Assembly (NCBI GenBank): GCA_046597185.1
Contig: JBKJLF010000071.1
Location: 1 to 17,546, forward strand
Length of the DNA: 17,546 bases
DNA from: CAMBDR01 sp046597185
Lineage (GTDB): Bacteria > Pseudomonadota > Gammaproteobacteria > Burkholderiales > Burkholderiaceae_D
Direction of reading: 5' to 3'
The notes under the pieces were generated by a model that saw only the letters and a list, made by a program, of their open reading frames with translations, did not search any database and had not been told where the DNA came from. Made by a program: the position numbers and the translations under genes. This document shows positions 6,748-13,910 of the stretch, piece after piece. How positions within the stretch are numbered: the first letter of the stretch is position 1; each line of letters begins with the position of its first letter.

Positions 6748-8052
6748 ATGACCAACAGACCCGCCTTCATCTACCCGGACGGATCACCTTTGATCCATGC
6801 GCCGTTTCAGCATGAACAGGCCGATATGTATGGCTTCTTTGTGAAGGGTAATTTGGCGAACCTGCAAGCCACGCTGGATAAAACGCTCAATCGGGTCGCG
6901 TCAAAGAGTATGCATTTTGTGCCATTGTCGCCTTATGTGGTGCTGACGTTCACCCGGATTGCGCGCATCCATACCGAGGCTGCGCTTGACCGTGACAAGG
7001 GCTGGATCAAAGAAATCGATATCGTTGCCTGGATCATCGTCGCCGAAATGGATGCAGATGGCAAAGTGGCTCATTGTATTGGCATCCCAGCTATATTTTT
7101 GTCGGTAACGTGACGGCCCTGATCAATGGCCGCGAACTGTTCGGCTCCCCCAAATTTGTCTGTGAATTCGAGATGCCGCTGCCGGGCGCTGATCCGCAGC
7201 GCTTCACGCTCGCCGCCAACGGTTTTCAACGCTTTGCACCGGACACCGAGCATGCACTGCACCCCTTGCTTGAGATCACGGCCAAACAGGGCGGCGGCAC
7301 CAGCACCGACAAGCCAGGGACTGCCACAAAAATCGGCAACAGCGCCGACCTGATCGAGCAGGCATTGCAGCTATTGGTGACGATCCCCGATTTTTTTGCT
7401 CTCGATGCCAGCGCATGGGGCCATGTTATGTCCTTGCTGCGCAATCCCGGCATTGATCAAATTTTTCTCAAGCAGTTTCCCGATGCTGCCGGGATCAAGG
7501 CCGTTTATCAGGCCTTGCTGGTGGCCCCGGCGTCGATTCGGAAAAAGTGCGCACCGTTGCCACCCAGGCGTATCAGGTTTGGCTGGACAAGGACATCACC
7601 GAACTGGGCTGGACCCACTTTCCCGGCGGCCAGGCACCGGTCTTGACCGGGTTTCGCCCACCTTTCGACACATGGGCACCAATGGACCAATTACTGTGCC
7701 ACGAAGCCTGGCCCGAGGACAGCGCGCCGCGCCAGGTATCGTATTTTTGCAGCGCCTTTGCGGCTGTCACGTACCCGCCGGCCTCCGATTGGCGCTACCC
7801 CGACGCATGCGCGCCGGCGGTCAAGCAAAATGCCATCTATCAGCTCAACCACCACATCCACGCGCTCTGGCCCAAGGCGGGTACAGCCGACAATTTTGCC
7901 TGGCATTGCTTGCATGATGCGGCAGGCAACAGCGGTGAGGCACGCTTTAACAGCCAGTACTGGCGCACCAGCCGCCGCTGCACTCCGGGCCGCAAGTGCT
8001 GGCCCGTGTCATCGATGGTCTGTACCAACTGCGCCGGCGGGGTAAGAAATGA
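6748..8052 (+). pseudogene. Acetoacetate decarboxylase-like gene fused to an FAD oxidoreductase-like C-terminus, frameshifted
   Basis: ATG 6748 opens an acetoacetate decarboxylase-like domain (frame 1 to about 7076). It continues in frame 3 (HPSYIFVGNVTALINGRELF, then G-S-P-K-F, the family's GRE-hGFPK region) to about 7530. Frame 2 then carries VRTVATQAYQVWLDKDITEL and FRPPFDTWAPMDQL, which resemble the C-terminal half of large NAD(P)/FAD-dependent amine-oxidase-like proteins. A last shift near 7975 gives a tail ending L-R-R-R-G-K-K with TGA 8050-8052. No FAD-binding N-terminus is present, so a deletion has probably joined two neighbouring genes. At least three frameshifts make it non-functional. 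The family calls are from motif memory, not a search. Confidence 0.7.
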
Positions 8053-8090
8053 GTTAAGAAACGAGTTAAGAAACGAGTTAAGAAACGAGT
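8043..8090. repeat. 12-bp tandem repeat, three full copies plus partial copies
   Basis: GAGTTAAGAAAC is repeated at 8051-8062, 8063-8074 and 8075-8086, with a partial copy before (TAAGAAAT, 8043-8050) and GAGT after. It begins on the TGA (8050-8052) of the decayed gene. In one frame it would read as repeated R-N-E-L, but no real gene uses it. Confidence 0.9.
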
Positions 8091-8265
8091 TTGGGCAGCC
8101 ATTTTGGACCGCGCTGTAGCTGTTTCTGGTGGCTGCCGGGCTTTAACAGGTTTTTTTGCAAGTATTCACCAAAGCGAACTAATCGGAACGATTTTCCAGT
8201 GTTAAACTTGGCCCAAGCACGTTTGTGCCGCTTCGGTTTTGGCCTGTGCCTGCAACGTAAATACA

Positions 8266-8291
8266 TACGCAAAGACATTACGCAAAGACAT
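8266..8291. repeat. 13-bp tandem duplication before the DUF898 gene
   Basis: TACGCAAAGACAT occurs twice head to tail (8266-8278, 8279-8291), 35 bases before the DUF898 start. Confidence 0.88.
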
Positions 8292-8326
8292 GAAGGGAGC
8301 GCATTTAACCAAAAAGGGAATCAGTC

Positions 8327-9571
8327 GTGGCCAATGCAGAAATCGATCAATGGCAATTACAGGAACCAGAAGCGCCAAAACGTAAGCCGCAACCCACTGC
8401 GGCGCAAGATGGCGCATCAACCCATGCCGCCAAGCCCAAACCACCCAAACCGCCCAAACCATTGGCGTTTGAATTTACCGGCACCGGGGCCGAATATTTT
8501 CGGATTTGGGTCGTCAATTTACTGCTCACCATTCTCACCCTCGGGATTTATTCTGCCTGGGCCAAGGTGCGGCGGCTACAATATTTTTATCGCAATACCC
8601 GGCTGGGTGGTGCCACGTTTGACTACCACGGTAAACCAGAGGCGATTCTCAAAGGCCGGGTTTTGGCTTTTGTCCTGATCGTCGCGTATAAAGTTTCTTC
8701 CGGCATCTCGGTTGCGGCCACGGCGGTGGTGGCCTTCATCTTGCTGGCGCTGATGCCCTGGCTTCTGGCACGTGCGTTTCGCTTCAAGATGGTCAATTCC
8801 AGCTATCGTGGCCTGCGTTTTAATTTTCAAGGCACCGTTAAACAGGCGTATCGCACCTTGATTTTATTCCCCGTTGTGGTGGGTTTGATGGCCTTGTTTC
8901 TCTGGAGCGCGTTTGAGTCATTTTCCACCAGCATGGGCAGTTTTACCGCCTTGTTGATGCTAGGCCTGGCGGTGGTGGCATTGGCCGGGCTGGTGCCGCT
9001 GGCGCATTATTTTTTGAAGCATTTTCAGGTTGACCACGCCTATTTTGGCCAAACCCCGTTTTTTATCGATATCCACATCAAGGATTTTTTTAAAGTCTAT
9101 GCCAAAGCATTTGGTTGGCTGATGGTAGGTTCCACCTCGGTCGGCATCTTTGGCCTGCTCACTGGCAAGCTATACCAAATGTTGGCCGAGACCATGTTTG
9201 GCTGGCTGTTTACCATTTTGTATAGCACCCTGAGTGCCTGGGTGTTTTATATGCTGGCGCGCGCGTTTTTGGAAAGTCGCTTGCAAAACATGATCTGGAA
9301 CCATACCGAAATCGCCTATAATCGCTTCGAAAGTCGGCTTGGCGCACGCTGGTTGTTGTGGATACACCTGTCCAATCTGGTATTAATCATCCTCACTTTT
9401 GGCTTGTATAAACCGTTTGCCGTCATCCGCCTGCTGAAATGTAAACTCGTGCATATCCGCCTTGTGCCCAGTGGCAATCTGGAAGAATTTTTAGCCGATC
9501 AATCGATCAGCGATGTCGGTGCAATGGGGCAGGAGGCGGGCGACTTTTTTGATATTGATATCGCACTCTAG
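8327..9571 (+). CDS. DUF898 (YjgN-like) multipass inner-membrane protein
   Basis: A 414-residue integral membrane protein. Residues 1-45 are a soluble, Pro/Lys-rich leader (A-A-K-P-K-P-P-K-P-P-K-P). The DUF898 hallmark TLTLGIYSAWAKVRRLQYFY-type block follows (seen here as ILTLGIYSAWAKVRRLQYFY, about 69-88). About six to seven hydrophobic segments follow, and a second related block (I-L-T-F-G-L-Y-K-P-F-A-V-I-R) lies near the C-terminus, suggesting an internal duplication. GTG 8327 is chosen because AAGGGAA (8314-8320) is six bases upstream. The molecular role of DUF898 proteins is not established. The next gene, 90 bases downstream on the same strand, is a membrane-anchored M48 protease, so the two may work together at the membrane. 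Confidence 0.87.
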   Translation: MANAEIDQWQLQEPEAPKRKPQPTAAQDGASTHAAKPKPPKPPKPLAFEFTGTGAEYFRIWVVNLLLTILTLGIYSAWAKVRRLQYFYRNTRLGGATFDYHGKPEAILKGRVLAFVLIVAYKVSSGISVAATAVVAFILLALMPWLLARAFRFKMVNSSYRGLRFNFQGTVKQAYRTLILFPVVVGLMALFLWSAFESFSTSMGSFTALLMLGLAVVALAGLVPLAHYFLKHFQVDHAYFGQTPFFIDIHIKDFFKVYAKAFGWLMVGSTSVGIFGLLTGKLYQMLAETMFGWLFTILYSTLSAWVFYMLARAFLESRLQNMIWNHTEIAYNRFESRLGARWLLWIHLSNLVLIILTFGLYKPFAVIRLLKCKLVHIRLVPSGNLEEFLADQSISDVGAMGQEAGDFFDIDIAL

Positions 9572-9622
9572 GGCTGTCCTTTCGCATTCCAGGCTGGCAG
9601 GCTGGTGCTGTACTTTACCCTT

Positions 9623-9652
9623 TCATTTGGATTCATTTTGGCTCATTGGGAC
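9623..9652. repeat. Imperfect 10-bp tandem repeat in front of the M48 gene
   Basis: TCATTTGGAT, TCATTTTGGC and TCATTGGGAC follow each other in 10-bp steps (9623-9652), with a further diverged copy (TGATTCGCGA) running into the ATG at 9662. A separate 8-bp tandem (AGGCTGGC/AGGCTGGT, 9591-9606) lies in the same gap. Confidence 0.65.
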
Positions 9653-9661
9653 TGATTCGCG

Positions 9662-10753
9662 ATGCTAGACGCTATTTATTATGACGCAAAGAGCACCCGC
9701 CGCTTGCCCGTCACCGTGGTTGTCCACAAGCGGGTGGTGGCGATGCGCGGTACGGGAATTCACCGCACCATCCACCTGTCGCAACTGGCCATTTCGGAAC
9801 GGCTGCAATATGCGCCGCGCATCCTGCGTTTTCCTGAAGGCGATTTTATTGAAGTGGCGGACAAGAAATTCGATCAGGTGCTCAAGGCCAACCGCTATCA
9901 GGAGTCCTGGGTGGTGCGCTGGCAGCAAAACTGGCCCTTATCCCTGATTGCGCTGGTGCTGTTGGTGGGTTTATTGATTTCCGGCTACCAATGGGGTTTG
10001 CCCGCTGCGGTGGAAAAGCTGGCGCATCATCTGCCACCCTCGTTTGAAGCCAAACTGGGCGACCAAACCATGGCGATGTTGGATAAAGACGAGGTCAAGC
10101 CCTCGACCTTGGCACTGGCCGACCAGGAGCGTTTGCGCCGCCTGTTTGCGCAAATGAAGCAGCCGCGTCAGGAACAGACCGCCTATCGGCTGGAGTTTCG
10201 CAATGGCGCAAAAATCGGCCCGAATGCGTTTGCCTTGCCCAACGGCGTGATCGTCATGACCGATCAACTGGTGCGCCTGGCTGGCAATGATACTGCTGTG
10301 CTGGGCGTGCTCGGGCACGAGCTGGGCCATGTGCAGCGCCGCCATTTTTTGCGCAATATGCTGCAAACCGTGGGCGTGGGGATGGTGTTTAATTTGATTG
10401 CGGGCGATGTCTCTAGCGTGTTGGCGGTGACGCCTGCCTTGTTGCTGGATAAAAAATATTCCCGCGACTTTGAGCGCGAAGCCGATGATTATGCGATTGA
10501 GATGATGAAAGCCAATGCACAGTCGCTGCTGCCAATAGCGACCTTGTTTGATGCCATGCAGGCCGAACAGGAAGAAGCAATGCGCCGCCGCGAGGAAGAC
10601 GAGGAAGAAGAGGGTCAGGAAGAGCAAGGTGAACCACGGCCAGAGGCGCGACGGCCTGAATCGGGCAAAAAAGCGCAGCGCGAACCGCCCAATTATCTGA
10701 GCACCCATCCCAGCAACGCCGAACGCACCGCGCGCTTGCGAGCGGCGCAATGA
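9662..10753 (+). CDS. M48-family zinc metalloprotease with one membrane segment
   Basis: A 363-residue protease of the HtpX/Ste24/BepA group. An N-terminal cytoplasmic-looking domain (1-90) is followed by a single membrane helix (about 92-112), then the catalytic domain with HELGH at 219-223 (zinc ligands H219 and H223, catalytic E220) and the third ligand E273 in FEREADDYA. A highly charged Glu/Arg insert lies at about 301-341, before a conserved-looking YLSTHPSNAERTARL end that helps close the active site in this family. Members degrade misfolded membrane or envelope proteins; the substrate here is unknown. The start has only a weak ribosome site. Placement after the DUF898 gene suggests an envelope-maintenance pair. 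Confidence 0.9.
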   Translation: MLDAIYYDAKSTRRLPVTVVVHKRVVAMRGTGIHRTIHLSQLAISERLQYAPRILRFPEGDFIEVADKKFDQVLKANRYQESWVVRWQQNWPLSLIALVLLVGLLISGYQWGLPAAVEKLAHHLPPSFEAKLGDQTMAMLDKDEVKPSTLALADQERLRRLFAQMKQPRQEQTAYRLEFRNGAKIGPNAFALPNGVIVMTDQLVRLAGNDTAVLGVLGHELGHVQRRHFLRNMLQTVGVGMVFNLIAGDVSSVLAVTPALLLDKKYSRDFEREADDYAIEMMKANAQSLLPIATLFDAMQAEQEEAMRRREEDEEEEGQEEQGEPRPEARRPESGKKAQREPPNYLSTHPSNAERTARLRAAQ

Positions 10754-10794
10754 ACACTGGCGCAATCAGAATCCAGGGCAAACTATTGTAAAAT

Positions 10795-10812
10795 GGCGAA
10801 GTTCAATTCGCC
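10795..10812 (+). promoter_or_regulatory. Leader hairpin before the 10832 gene
   Basis: GGCGAA (10795-10800) and TTCGCC (10807-10812) are a perfect inverted repeat with a six-base loop, just after a possible -10 box TAAAAT (10789-10794). It may be an operator or a small 5' leader hairpin. Confidence 0.4.
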
Positions 10813-10831
10813 CCCAGCCTTGGAAAATACC

Positions 10832-11443
10832 ATGAAAATATCGCCCACCTATTTGTATAGCGAACACCTGTCGGTGCATGTTGCGGCCTGTTTGATGGCC
10901 GGTTTCAGGCCGCGTGAATTTGCGCAAATGGAAAAATGTGAAAACGACTTGGCGGCAGAATATATGGACGGTTACGATGGCGCAATTAACGCCTTGAAAT
11001 CCGGCTTGCTACAAAAGGCGATTGGTGGGCGGATAGTGCCAGTCTATAAAAAAGATCATCAAGAAAACAAGCAGGATGTGGAAATCAATTCGGTTGATAT
11101 CGAAAAATCGGAAGTCAATGTCAAAGCATTGCAAGCCTGGATGGAAAAAAACGGTGCGCCGCCCGGTTATTTTTACAATAAAATCTTCGATGGGCCGGAT
11201 TATTTGAACCCGAATCATGCGCGTTATTCGGCCAAGTTGGCGGCGGTGGTGATGGCGTGGCAAGCGGTTGAAAAAACCGAGGGCAAATCACCCAAGCAAA
11301 CTTTGCTCAAATGGCTGCGCGAAAATGCGGCGCGTTTTGGCTTTACCGATGCGGACGGTAACCCGCTCAACTCTACCTTGGAAGACTTGGCGCAGGTTGC
11401 CAACTGGCAAACCAATGGCGGCGCACCGAAAACGCCGGAATAA
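10832..11443 (+). CDS. Hypothetical protein, about 203 aa
   Basis: Not assigned to a characterised family. The N-terminus (MKISPTYLYSEHLSVHVAAC) leads into a helical region (E-F-A-Q-M-E-K-C-E-N-D-L-A-A-E-Y-M-D-G-Y). The C-terminus (LLKWLRENAARFGFTDADG, then V-A-N-W-Q-T-N-G-G-A-P-K-T-P) resembles conserved endings of uncharacterised proteobacterial proteins, some of them phage- or island-borne; this is from memory. It has no signal peptide or membrane segment and is probably cytoplasmic. An in-frame ATG at 10793 exists, but it lies inside a likely -10 box, so I prefer ATG 10832, although its ribosome site is weak. Confidence 0.72.
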   Translation: MKISPTYLYSEHLSVHVAACLMAGFRPREFAQMEKCENDLAAEYMDGYDGAINALKSGLLQKAIGGRIVPVYKKDHQENKQDVEINSVDIEKSEVNVKALQAWMEKNGAPPGYFYNKIFDGPDYLNPNHARYSAKLAAVVMAWQAVEKTEGKSPKQTLLKWLRENAARFGFTDADGNPLNSTLEDLAQVANWQTNGGAPKTPE

Positions 11444-11459
11444 AACCTGCACTACCGCT

Positions 11460-11487
11460 AAAGCCTTGTAAACATGGGCTTTTCTTG
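11460..11487 (+). terminator. Possible weak terminator
   Basis: AAAGCCT (11460-11466) pairs with GGGCTTT (11476-11482), including one G-T pair, around a nine-base loop, and is followed by TCTT. The stem is short, so confidence is low. Confidence 0.35.
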
Positions 11488-11650
11488 ATGTGCTGAACAT
11501 CGCTGGTCTACGTTGTGGCAAAGCTGGACAACGTTTTTTGTGGCATTGCCCCCGGTTTTTTGCTATCTGCACTCTATTCATCGGCTTGGGACTCCGGTTT
11601 AATGCTTGGGTTTTATCTCATTTAAACCTGAATAATTGATTGGAGATGGT

Positions 11651-12019
11651 ATGGATATGGCTACGAATGCAGATGTGGAACAAGCGCATGAAGCGAAAAT
11701 GCCGCTTGTTTATGGAATTGGCGATCAAAATTTGCCAACCCTATTGGCTAAAAGTGATGTCGCAAAATTTATTAACCGGGCAACTGAGGCCGCAATTGGG
11801 ATTAAAGCGTGCCTGACCATTATCCTTGCCAATGAATGTGCCAAGGATAACGCTAAAAGTGGTGGGCAATTGATTTTGGATCGGCCTACCGAGCACGGTT
11901 TAATTTACGCCGCACTGGCAGCGGCTTATCTTATTTCAGATGGAGGGAGTGACTGCCTAGATTTGATGGATGACCGATGCCGAGAATCGGAAGCGGGCAA
12001 GCACCCGAGCCGGTTTTAA
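11651..12019 (+). CDS. Hypothetical protein, 122 aa
   Basis: Not recognised. The protein is mostly helical, with no signal peptide or clear membrane span, although residues about 62-72 (K-A-C-L-T-I-I-L-A) and 94-105 are hydrophobic. The C-terminus is acidic and polar (L-D-L-M-D-D-R-C-R-E-S-E). ATG 11651 has GGAG (11642-11645) five bases upstream; ATG 11657 is the alternative. The gene is followed at once by a strong hairpin shared with the convergent operon, which supports it being a transcribed unit. General organisation recalls small uncharacterised proteins of pseudomonads, but I cannot name a family. Confidence 0.6.
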   Translation: MDMATNADVEQAHEAKMPLVYGIGDQNLPTLLAKSDVAKFINRATEAAIGIKACLTIILANECAKDNAKSGGQLILDRPTEHGLIYAALAAAYLISDGGSDCLDLMDDRCRESEAGKHPSRF

Positions 12020-12058
12020 AAAATGGCGCAAAGTTTCATCGCTTTGCGCCACAGTTTA
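12018..12058. terminator. Bidirectional intrinsic terminator
   Basis: TGGCGCAAAG (12024-12033) pairs perfectly with CTTTGCGCCA (12042-12051) around eight bases. Read on the minus strand, the stem is followed by six T, so it strongly ends the 13252-12056 operon. On the plus strand it is followed by CAGTTTATTTG and would be weaker for the 11651 gene. Confidence 0.85.
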
Positions 12059-13027
12059 TTTGTCTTCAGCATCAAAATAAGTCATTTCACGTTCGAGTGC
12101 CTCAATGACTCTCATCTGCTTGAGGCGTGCTTCTTCTGGTAGTGCTTGTAGGCCCTTGAGTGCGCGGTCGGCTTCTGGTGTATGCATGGCTTCGAAGGCG
12201 GCCAATTTTTCGGCCATGGCGGCCTTTTCGGCTTTTTCCCGTGCCAGTTCTTCTTCGATGGTTTCGGCACGGCTGCGCTGGGCGTCGGTGGCAAGTAGTG
12301 CATCCAGATTGTTTTGCATTTGCAGTTGTGCCAAGCGCGCTGCTTCTGCGCGCTCATGCGCGAGCTTTTCTTGTTCGGCTTGGATTCGTGCGGCTTCGGC
12401 TGCGACTCTGGTTTTGTGTGCAACCACGCTTTTTTTGATTGCGAACAGTACGGCGATGGCGACGCCAAAATAAGATGCTGCAGCCAGTGGCTTAATACCG
12501 TAAAGGTAAAATTGCCAGCCAAGAAGTATTGAAATCAATATTGAAAAATAAGCGAGAATGGTTTGCTTTTTGTTGGGTTGCGGCTCACTTCGGCTGCCGC
12601 CGCATAGCTTGGTAATGACCCCAATAGGGCCAAATACAGGCCAGCCAACAAAGTCGCCATTTTTATCACGACAGGGCCAAATTAGGCGGCAATAGTACAA
12701 AGTATTAATAATTGTTGTGTATAAAGCTGTCCCATCAACTATGTTGTTATATAGTTTGTTTGGTAGGCAATAAATCACAAATAGAAAAGTGTGAGCAATA
12801 CCATCAAATAGTAATAATTCCTTTATATCTTGCCTAAATGGTGTAGGGGGTAAAAGTAGGGCAGCAATTAGCAAAATAAGCGGGTGAAAAGCTAGCGCTA
12901 ACAAGAAATGTTGGTGCTGCCCTTTGAGCATTGCGACAATAATTGCGTGAAAGGCAAAATTTATGATAAAAAAGGCCTGTCGCGCACTTAAATCGTCATG
13001 AATGCTGTAATTGATGTTGTGTGCCAT
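12056..13027 (-). CDS. Multipass membrane protein with a long C-terminal coiled coil
   Basis: A 323-residue protein not matching any family I know. Hydrophobic segments lie at about 17-34, 41-60, 71-88, 100-116, 157-178 and 182-198, giving roughly six membrane spans. A Cys-containing loop (N-T-L-Y-Y-C-R-L-I-W-P-C-R-D-K) lies between the fourth and fifth. From about residue 200 to the end, the chain is a charged, Ala/Glu/Arg-rich coiled coil (A-A-E-A-A-R-I-Q-A-E-Q-E-K-L), probably in the cytoplasm, ending in a helical E-R-E-M-T-Y-F-D-A-E-D-K. No ribosome site is obvious before its ATG, which is 21 bases after the stop of the upstream small gene, so translation may depend on that gene. It ends at a strong terminator. 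No enzymatic motif is seen. Confidence 0.82.
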   Translation of the reverse strand: MAHNINYSIHDDLSARQAFFIINFAFHAIIVAMLKGQHQHFLLALAFHPLILLIAALLLPPTPFRQDIKELLLFDGIAHTFLFVIYCLPNKLYNNIVDGTALYTTIINTLYYCRLIWPCRDKNGDFVGWPVFGPIGVITKLCGGSRSEPQPNKKQTILAYFSILISILLGWQFYLYGIKPLAAASYFGVAIAVLFAIKKSVVAHKTRVAAEAARIQAEQEKLAHERAEAARLAQLQMQNNLDALLATDAQRSRAETIEEELAREKAEKAAMAEKLAAFEAMHTPEADRALKGLQALPEEARLKQMRVIEALEREMTYFDAEDK

Positions 13028-13048
13028 GTGATTATTTTTTGGGAAAAA

Positions 13049-13252
13049 TTATTTTTTTGGTGGATACTCTGGGTCGCCAATATCGACACTACTTAAAACG
13101 GCAATACCTGTAATCATAAACCTTTTTGGCGGTAGGTCGTCGCCGCCTAAATCAACGCTGTTGACGCCATCAGCGCCCACAGCAGGTGTCGCATGATGTA
13201 TTTCAACAGGCAACACAGCATTCATTGGCGAAGCGGGTAATAATTCAAACAT
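13049..13252 (-). CDS. Small protein with an internal 12-residue repeat, 67 aa
   Basis: Not recognised. A good ribosome site (AAGGAA) precedes the ATG by five bases on the minus strand. Two aligned 12-residue units are visible: SVDLGGDDLPPK (32-43) and SVDIGDPEYPPK (55-66), with seven identities and a conservative L/I change. They are separated by a short hydrophobic stretch (F-M-I-T-G-I-A-V-L). The N-terminal third is apolar and histidine-bearing (V-E-I-H-H-A-T). There is no cleavable signal. The gene is first in a two-gene operon with the membrane/coiled-coil protein. The repeat, with acidic Asp/Gly and a PPK end, suggests a binding peptide or ligand rather than an enzyme; this is inference. 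Confidence 0.72.
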   Translation of the reverse strand: MFELLPASPMNAVLPVEIHHATPAVGADGVNSVDLGGDDLPPKRFMITGIAVLSSVDIGDPEYPPKK

Positions 13253-13694
13253 GGCAGTTCCTTGGTTGAAAGTTAAAAGCCCTTAGCCTACCAAACCCGT
13301 GCTGGTTACACAATGCCAACCGATCAGTTACCAAGTATGCCAAATTTTGAATCCGACACCGCCCCATAGCCATTGCCCCACCTTAAATATATGATTTTTC
13401 CTTCTGTAAGGGGAATCTTAATGAATCATCATCAAATAGTCAAACTAATTCGTGCGGTTGTCTGTTGTTTTCCGTGACTAAAGGGGTTGTTGTGGTGCGC
13501 CAAATGCCAACCTGCCAGTGTATGGGCCGGGTGGGTAAGGCTGTTTTGGGTGGGCTAACTCGGCTGCGGATATGCAGTCGTTTTGCTTTGTCGTGGGTAT
13601 TTGAGGTTGTACTATTTTGTTGTTGATGTATAATTCACATTTGTGTAAAAGTTGCTTTATTTAATTTTTAAATAATTATACCAAGAGGTGTATT
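13253..13694. other. Long divergent intergenic region
   Basis: About 440 bases between the minus-strand operon and the UPF0175 remnant. It contains the remnant's promoter and operator-like repeat (13607-13675). A possible 18-codon frame runs from ATG 13421 to TGA 13475-13477 (MNHHQIVKLIRAVVCCFP), preceded by AAGGGGA. I see no other gene. No clear promoter for the minus-strand operon could be picked by eye. Confidence 0.5.
13607..13675 (+). promoter_or_regulatory. Promoter and AT-rich inverted repeat of the UPF0175 remnant
   Basis: TTGTAC (13607-13612) and a perfect TATAAT (13629-13634) are 16 bases apart. Downstream, TTATTTAA (13657-13664) and TTAAATAA (13668-13675) form a perfect inverted repeat around TTT, in the 5' leader where an autoregulating antitoxin could bind. 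Confidence 0.6.
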
Positions 13695-13910
13695 GTGGAA
13701 ATAAAAGTTACATTCGATGATGCTGTTGTTGAACATTGGAACCTAAATGAAAAATTAATTAAAGAAGTCATGGCATTGCACCTTTACAAAAAAGGTGAAG
13801 TTACAATGGGTGCAGCCGCTAACATAATTGGTTTGCTAAAAGCGCATTTGATAAGCTTATGCGGGATTATGTCGGCTTGGGTAAATTCGCTGCCACGCGC
13901 GGCAGCGTGA
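13695..13910 (+). pseudogene. Frameshifted UPF0175-type antitoxin
   Basis: GTG 13695, six bases after AAGAGG, opens MEIKVTFDDAVVEHWNLNEK, then ALHLYKKGEVTMGAAANIIG, which matches the UPF0175 pattern (A-L-x-L-Y-x-x-G-x-x-x-x-G-x-A-A). Around 13840 sense is lost. A one-base shift gives A-F-D-K-L-M-R-D-Y-V-G-L-G-K, the expected end of the domain. As read, the frame continues nonsensically to TGA 13908-13910 and overlaps the 3' end of the convergent kinase gene by 44 bases. UPF0175 proteins usually pair with a downstream PIN-domain toxin; none is present. It is probably a relic of a module cut off by a rearrangement ending at the kinase. Confidence 0.65.

Noticed and set aside
8043..8090. CRISPR-like regular repeat
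   Set aside because: The 12-bp units are directly tandem with no spacers.
8091..8157. Possible terminator: GGCAGCCA (8094-8101) and TGGCTGCC (8130-8137) before a T-run at 8151-8157
   Set aside because: The loop is 28 bases and the T-run is 13 bases away from the stem, so it does not fit an intrinsic terminator.
8091..8678. 195-codon plus-strand open frame overlapping the DUF898 start
   Set aside because: Its second half is an out-of-frame reading of the DUF898 gene and its first half shows no coding features.
9971..10765. 264-codon minus-strand open frame under the M48 protease gene
   Set aside because: Shadow of a gene with intact zinc-protease motifs; no start signal.
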